Below are positions 22,154 to 26,959 of a DNA stretch of 26,959 nt, piece by piece; the stretch's first letter is position 1, and each line of letters begins with the position of its first letter. The position numbers and the translations under genes are program-made. Under the pieces are notes generated by a model. It did not search any database. It was not told the origin of the DNA and saw only the letters and a program-made list of their open reading frames with translations. This DNA comes from Clostridia bacterium (GTDB lineage: Bacteria > Bacillota_A > Clostridia > Christensenellales > UBA1242): positions 1-26,959 of the forward strand of contig JAFTCZ010000039.1 in the NCBI GenBank assembly GCA_017454425.1, given 5' to 3'.

Positions 22154-25100
22154 ATGAAAAATAAATTTGCGATTTTGGGGCTGATGCTTATTGTCCTTTT
22201 GGGCGGAGTATTGGGCTTTGCTGGTTGTGGCGACAAATACCAAAATCTCAAGATAGAATTAACAGGTCAAATTATCTCAACAGACGAGGCAGGGCAGCAG
22301 TATATTGAGGTAGAATATGATGAAACGGCAGGCGCCGAAAACATCATATCTTTTAGTGCTGTTTTGTCAGGTTTTACTGATGATATGAAAACAACAATGA
22401 CATTAGGCTTACCACAAGATAAGGCTCAGTTAGATTTTACACGAATACGCGGTTCGACAACTTTGTTTACTGTTAGGTTGTTGTCATCTGGGGTAATGAA
22501 TTTTGTTGTGTACTCTGACGAAACAAGCAAGGTTTTTGCAAGTATTGAGGTTAGGGCATTGCTTCGTACTCAGGCAATTGCCGACAAACAGTCAAACCTT
22601 ACATTAATGCGTCCAAGCAACGATATGGCCGAATATGTACTTGATGATGAGATGTTGATTAATTTTACTCCTTATTATTCAACAGCACGAAAATTAGTGT
22701 ACAGTGTTGGCAATGTTAATGGCATAAGCATAACAAATACCGATGGCGTCAGCAAAATAAAAGTTGCGGCAGATGCCACCTTGGGTATTGTGCCAATCAC
22801 AGTTCGTTCTAGTCGTATTGTGGTGGGTAGTGATGATTATGATGGCGATCTTACTGATGAACAAAAGGCAGAACTTTCAACAACAATTTATGCTTTTGTT
22901 TATGATTATAGTTGGCAGCTTGGTGCGTACAGCACGACCGGCGAAGAGTTAAACAAAATAAGCTTGTCAAGTATTACTAGTCAATACACAATGAGGGCAG
23001 GTTTTTCTAGTTATTCAACCGCACAAACTCAGGAAATGATTTTGTCAACTGTTCCAAATGTTTATCCTGTATATAGCGCTGTGTCAAATGATGAGCAAGT
23101 TGTTACTGTTGATGCACAAGATAATGGTGAGTTCTTAATTTATTCGGGGCAAGTAGGAAAGACTACCTTGACTATCACCCTAGACCTTTATTATGTGCCG
23201 GGATTAAACGAAAACACAATTATTGGTTATTTGTCACAGTATCGCAAGGTTATGACATATCAAAAGATTGTTAATGTAAGTGTTGTAAATACGCCTACAA
23301 AAATTCAATTTACAACTTCAAATGGTATTGTTTCTGACGCCAATGTTACAATGAGCATTTTTGAACAAAACACAACAACAGATGACGAAGGGAATACTGT
23401 TTATACATATGGCAGTGATGCATATGTTGATATAAACATTTTGCCACTGCGTGAACTTCCTTATGAATACCGCAAGATTTCGTTAGATGTAAGTGCTACA
23501 TACAACGGTGAAGATTATACCGAGCGTGCAAAGGCGATATTAAAAGTATATTATTATGCACAAAATGTGTTGCAAGTTGTTGATGTTTCTGATGATCAGG
23601 CAGATATAATAACTTGTGGTGAAAATGGCATAAGGCTGTTTGTTGCTTTTGATAAAGAAACAGCAGATTCTTTTGACAAAATTGACATAAAAGTCAGCAC
23701 CCTTAACATTACAGATGTTTATGATGTTGTTTCTAGCACCATAACATGCAACATAAAAGAAGGGGTAAAAGACATAACCGACATTATGTTGGTGTCAAGC
23801 CTAAACAACAGCATAATTCACCGAATTGAAGGCACAACAGCCGAAGATTTTACTAGATATGCTTACATCTCATTAGATGATAAAACAAATGGTGTTGAGT
23901 GTGCTGTTAAATACATAACAAACGAATCACAGGGTGGCGGAATAACTGATGGCAACCAAGTATTTAATGTAAGCGTGCCACCTTTTCAAGATGTTGCAAC
24001 TGTTGCCGTAATTGAAAACAGCAATAGGTTTGTTATTTATCCAAACAATCAAGGAACAGTTCTTGTCACTGTTACCTCCGAAAACAACAAAACATATGAA
24101 TTTATTGTAAGAGTAATAAAAGGTGTTTCGGCCTTTAGTCTTGACTATGCATTGTTGTCAGGTACGGCTGGTGATGTTGTTTATAGTACTGGCGGAGAAG
24201 AAAGTGTACAAGATTATGGACTTAATCAAATTTACTTAAAAACCGAATCAAAAATAGTATTAAAAAATATCATCAATCCTTCTAATGCAGACCTAATTAT
24301 TGCAAATCAACCATACTCAATAACAGCAATGGGTGATGGTATCACAAGCGGGGGTGTTTATATTGCCTCAACCGAAAACATGGGGCAAAGAGTATTAACT
24401 CTTACAACACTTAAGGCGGGAGAGTACAAAATAAAATGCACCGCAAGTGCTTTTGTTGCGGACGAATACGGAATATGGTCAATTCAACCTATCAACCGAG
24501 AATTTACTTTGTATGTGTTCAACCCAGTAAATGGTGTAATTTGGAATATTAATGGCGAAGATTATTATGGTACTGATGATCAACTTGTATACGAAATTTA
24601 TGACAATGATTCCGTTGCGTTTGACAAACAAAACACTTTTGCCGTAAGTGGGCTAAATGATTATGCCGTGGGCTCATACTATCTTAACCCAATGGGCTTT
24701 GATGCATTTTCTAAGATGAATTATCCGGGACTTAATCCTTTGCAACTTACTGACCGAAAGTTGTACATCAATTTTTCGGCTAGACCATATTGCAACGACA
24801 GGGTTCACCCAAACTATATAAACAGTGAAGACGGCACCACCAACGAGATTGTTCAAAATGGTTCAAACCCAAGTTTGCATTATAGTATTGACTACGCCAG
24901 CACCGCACTAGAAGATAAGTTGGCATCAATAATAAATATTGGCACAAATGTAATAGAATATAGTGCAAACAACAGCACGCAAGCATATTCTCCTTACAGC
25001 ATTTGGATGGGCTTTACATCTGTTCTTAATAATGATGCAAAACAATATGAATATGAGTACAAAATTAGTGTTATTATCAAGCAAGCCAACACATTGACAA

Positions 25101-26959
25101 CAACTTCGATGTTTACTTTGCGTATTATTCAACCAATCAAGACAACCGAGTTGGAAACTCAAGACGAAATAGAACTAGAATATGGCGGACTGAACAATGC
25201 GGTCGTTCCTGTTAATTTGACAGTAGGCCCAAACAATGCTTATGACAACAGGTGGGTTTACAGCCTTGATGGTGCACCATTTACTTTTGATATGTTAAGT
25301 CAAACAAGTGGTGGCAGTAGGGTAACACAAATATTAGATAACGGAATTGTGCGTTTTGACCCAAACACAATGCAACTTACATTAAGTGATGCTTACACAG
25401 GCGGCAGCACAACAACAAGTTTGACATTTTGGGCTGTTGACAGTATTCCGGTATTGCGCAACATGTCGGGTGATCAGTATTATGCACTTTATGTTGATGC
25501 AAACAGGTTGTTTGCAACTGCCAGCCCAATTAATGGCACAATGGTTGGGTTATGTGTTTTTGATGATGCAAACAATACCATAAATTATATTTACAATGTG
25601 CCTATGTACAAAACAATAACAATTCGCGTTAATGCGGGTGATACGCCAGACAACGCGTTCTTAATTGAAAATGCTGACGATTTTGAAAACTTTGTAAACA
25701 ATATTCGTTTAGGGAAATCGTACGCAGGGCAATATATTAGAGTTACAAAATCAATTTCTAATATCAACCTTGGCACTCTAGACGCAACAGACAATACTTT
25801 TGGTGGTACATTGTTTGCTTACGAGCCTGTCACATTGCATTTTGTTAATGCACCATATAATTTGATTGGAAGAATGGTCAATGCAAGTATTCAAAACATC
25901 ACTTTTGATTTTGAAAACGCTTTTGATATCAACACGGTGGCCGATTATGCAGGAATAATTGCACAATCAATAGTATACAACAATGTTAATGCATCATCAA
26001 CCGAAGATGCAATCAGCCTTTCTTACACCTCAATAACTGGCGAAGCAAAAACAATGAATTTGTACAAGTACATAGTAAATAATGTTCATGTCGAGTTGCG
26101 AGGTGATGTAAATGTAACCAACATTGCATATTTTGGTGTGCTGGCTGGTTTTGTACAAGGTGGATATATTCAAAACAGCTCAGTTACATTTGCAAACTTT
26201 GGCGATACAATAAGAGGTATAAACTCAATAGGTGCCACCGGCATGGGCGGAATGATTGGTCGTACAACAAACAACTCATATATTAACGACCAAAACACAA
26301 TAATATATCAACCAACAGTGCTTAATCACTGTGTTGTGCGCTTGTACAACAATAATGCTTTGACGGCCGATTTGGGATATGTTGGTGGTATGGTTGGAGT
26401 GGGCGACAATATTGAAATAGAAAATAGTTATGTTTTTGCCTACAACAAATCATATGCAACCATAGATGGTCAAAGTGGTGCAATAGTTGGTGGAATTGTT
26501 GGTACTATGTCAAATTCAAATGGATTGATATGTACAATTCAAAACAGTTTTGCAAGCGCATACCTCAAAGGTTCAACTTTGGGCGTTTTGTATGGTACAG
26601 GGCCAAACAACTTAAATCTTAATTATGTATTTGCCAACATAATTTCTTCACAAAGTGGTTTGACAATTCTTGATAGCAACGCAACTATTGTTCAGGCCTA
26701 TGCTTATGTTGGTGTGTTTGATGGCTTAAGCAATTTGACTTATACAACAATTCAATCAGCCGACCTTAATTTTGATAACTTAGATGATGATTATTGGACA
26801 ACATCTTATCCACAATACAATGATGGTCAGCCATTACTTTTGTATAATAATGATTTGTTGTACGAAAACATTTTGCCTGCAATAAATTGTTCTATTAATG
26901 CCTTATATGCCATCTCTGCTTACAACCTAGATAGCGAGTTGGTTGAGGGTAGTACAAAA
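22154..26959 (+). CDS. Giant surface lipoprotein with Big-like and GLUG-like regions (3' end beyond window)
   Basis: An uninterrupted frame of 1602 codons from ATG at 22154 to the last base of the window; no stop is reached, so the protein is longer. AGGAG stands six bases before the ATG. Residues 1-25 are a lipoprotein signal (hydrophobic core, lipobox GFAGC, Cys25). The next 1100 residues are beta-rich and repetitive in style. A segment near 300-390 (DEQVVTVDAQDNGEFLIYSGQVGKTTLTI) and one near 610-655 (DVATVAVIENSN...GTVLVTVTSENNK) look like bacterial Ig-like group 2 domains. From about 1165 (NADDFENFVNNIRLGKSYAGQYIRV) it changes to the pattern found ahead of GLUG repeats. GLUG-like units follow near 1329, 1365, 1410 and 1447 (FGVLAGF, GGMIGR, VGGMVGVGD-IENSYVFA, VGGIVGTMS-IQNSFASA), then a weaker one at 1477. 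Likely a cell-surface adhesin or matrix protein; ligand unknown. Confidence 0.85.
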   Translation, partial: MKNKFAILGLMLIVLLGGVLGFAGCGDKYQNLKIELTGQIISTDEAGQQYIEVEYDETAGAENIISFSAVLSGFTDDMKTTMTLGLPQDKAQLDFTRIRGSTTLFTVRLLSSGVMNFVVYSDETSKVFASIEVRALLRTQAIADKQSNLTLMRPSNDMAEYVLDDEMLINFTPYYSTARKLVYSVGNVNGISITNTDGVSKIKVAADATLGIVPITVRSSRIVVGSDDYDGDLTDEQKAELSTTIYAFVYDYSWQLGAYSTTGEELNKISLSSITSQYTMRAGFSSYSTAQTQEMILSTVPNVYPVYSAVSNDEQVVTVDAQDNGEFLIYSGQVGKTTLTITLDLYYVPGLNENTIIGYLSQYRKVMTYQKIVNVSVVNTPTKIQFTTSNGIVSDANVTMSIFEQNTTTDDEGNTVYTYGSDAYVDINILPLRELPYEYRKISLDVSATYNGEDYTERAKAILKVYYYAQNVLQVVDVSDDQADIITCGENGIRLFVAFDKETADSFDKIDIKVSTLNITDVYDVVSSTITCNIKEGVKDITDIMLVSSLNNSIIHRIEGTTAEDFTRYAYISLDDKTNGVECAVKYITNESQGGGITDGNQVFNVSVPPFQDVATVAVIENSNRFVIYPNNQGTVLVTVTSENNKTYEFIVRVIKGVSAFSLDYALLSGTAGDVVYSTGGEESVQDYGLNQIYLKTESKIVLKNIINPSNADLIIANQPYSITAMGDGITSGGVYIASTENMGQRVLTLTTLKAGEYKIKCTASAFVADEYGIWSIQPINREFTLYVFNPVNGVIWNINGEDYYGTDDQLVYEIYDNDSVAFDKQNTFAVSGLNDYAVGSYYLNPMGFDAFSKMNYPGLNPLQLTDRKLYINFSARPYCNDRVHPNYINSEDGTTNEIVQNGSNPSLHYSIDYASTALEDKLASIINIGTNVIEYSANNSTQAYSPYSIWMGFTSVLNNDAKQYEYEYKISVIIKQANTLTTTSMFTLRIIQPIKTTELETQDEIELEYGGLNNAVVPVNLTVGPNNAYDNRWVYSLDGAPFTFDMLSQTSGGSRVTQILDNGIVRFDPNTMQLTLSDAYTGGSTTTSLTFWAVDSIPVLRNMSGDQYYALYVDANRLFATASPINGTMVGLCVFDDANNTINYIYNVPMYKTITIRVNAGDTPDNAFLIENADDFENFVNNIRLGKSYAGQYIRVTKSISNINLGTLDATDNTFGGTLFAYEPVTLHFVNAPYNLIGRMVNASIQNITFDFENAFDINTVADYAGIIAQSIVYNNVNASSTEDAISLSYTSITGEAKTMNLYKYIVNNVHVELRGDVNVTNIAYFGVLAGFVQGGYIQNSSVTFANFGDTIRGINSIGATGMGGMIGRTTNNSYINDQNTIIYQPTVLNHCVVRLYNNNALTADLGYVGGMVGVGDNIEIENSYVFAYNKSYATIDGQSGAIVGGIVGTMSNSNGLICTIQNSFASAYLKGSTLGVLYGTGPNNLNLNYVFANIISSQSGLTILDSNATIVQAYAYVGVFDGLSNLTYTTIQSADLNFDNLDDDYWTTSYPQYNDGQPLLLYNNDLLYENILPAINCSINALYAISAYNLDSELVEGSTK

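Noticed and set aside
22025..22251. Two overlapping minus-strand frames with hydrophobic stretches before the giant lipoprotein
   Set aside because: No ribosome site; they overlap the start and signal sequence of the plus-strand lipoprotein gene.
24674..25162. Minus-strand frames of 60-78 codons in the 3' part of the window
   Set aside because: All are antisense to the uninterrupted 1602-codon lipoprotein frame and lack ribosome sites.

Overview
The window reads as a piece of the chromosome of an AT-rich, endospore-forming, Gram-positive bacterium of the Clostridia/Bacilli type, probably an uncultured host- or anaerobe-associated lineage. The grounds are sporulation genes (spmA, spmB, a spoVT-like regulator), ricT, a tmk-holB-ricT ... 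tatD-rsmA order that echoes the Bacillus subtilis tmk-to-ksgA region, strong AGGAG ribosome sites, and near-consensus sigma-A promoters. No phage, transposase, integrase or CRISPR signal was seen.

Layout. 1-267: a miniature transcription unit (promoter, Shine-Dalgarno, signal-peptide-like ORF, terminator). 266-1702 (-): surface protein with five InlB-type repeats. 1776-3383 (-): phosphoglucomutase/phosphomannomutase. 3500-3655 (-): tRNA-Met and tRNA-Glu with promoter and terminator. 3824-6193 (+): overlapping tmk-holB-ricT operon. 6228-7312 (-): spmA-spmB with a 4-base overlap. 7399-9001 (+): tatD-rsmA. 9067-16712: accessory genes of unknown function, including a propeller-like lipoprotein, a 1330-residue membrane-anchored surface protein with a soluble partner gene, and two small hypotheticals. 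16798-17319 (+): spoVT-like gene. 17394-17777 (-): bacterial PH-domain protein. 17862-21872 (-): a three-gene operon of an old-yellow-enzyme-type flavin/iron-sulfur reductase plus both subunits of an aconitase X. 22154 to the window end (+): a lipoprotein of at least 1602 residues, with Big-like and GLUG-like regions, that runs off the window.

How the parts fit. The left half is mostly housekeeping: nucleotide supply, clamp loading, RNA processing, ribosome methylation, tRNAs and spore maturation. The right half is accessory. The most interesting metabolic unit is the reductase-AcnX operon. Its gene order suggests a hydroxy acid is dehydrated by AcnX to an enoate or imine, which the flavin enzyme then reduces; the substrate is unknown. 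The most striking sequence-level signal is a recurring palindrome, fully GTGCATAGTACTATGCAC, found in coding regions, stop codons and terminators, and densest in the spoVT-like gene.
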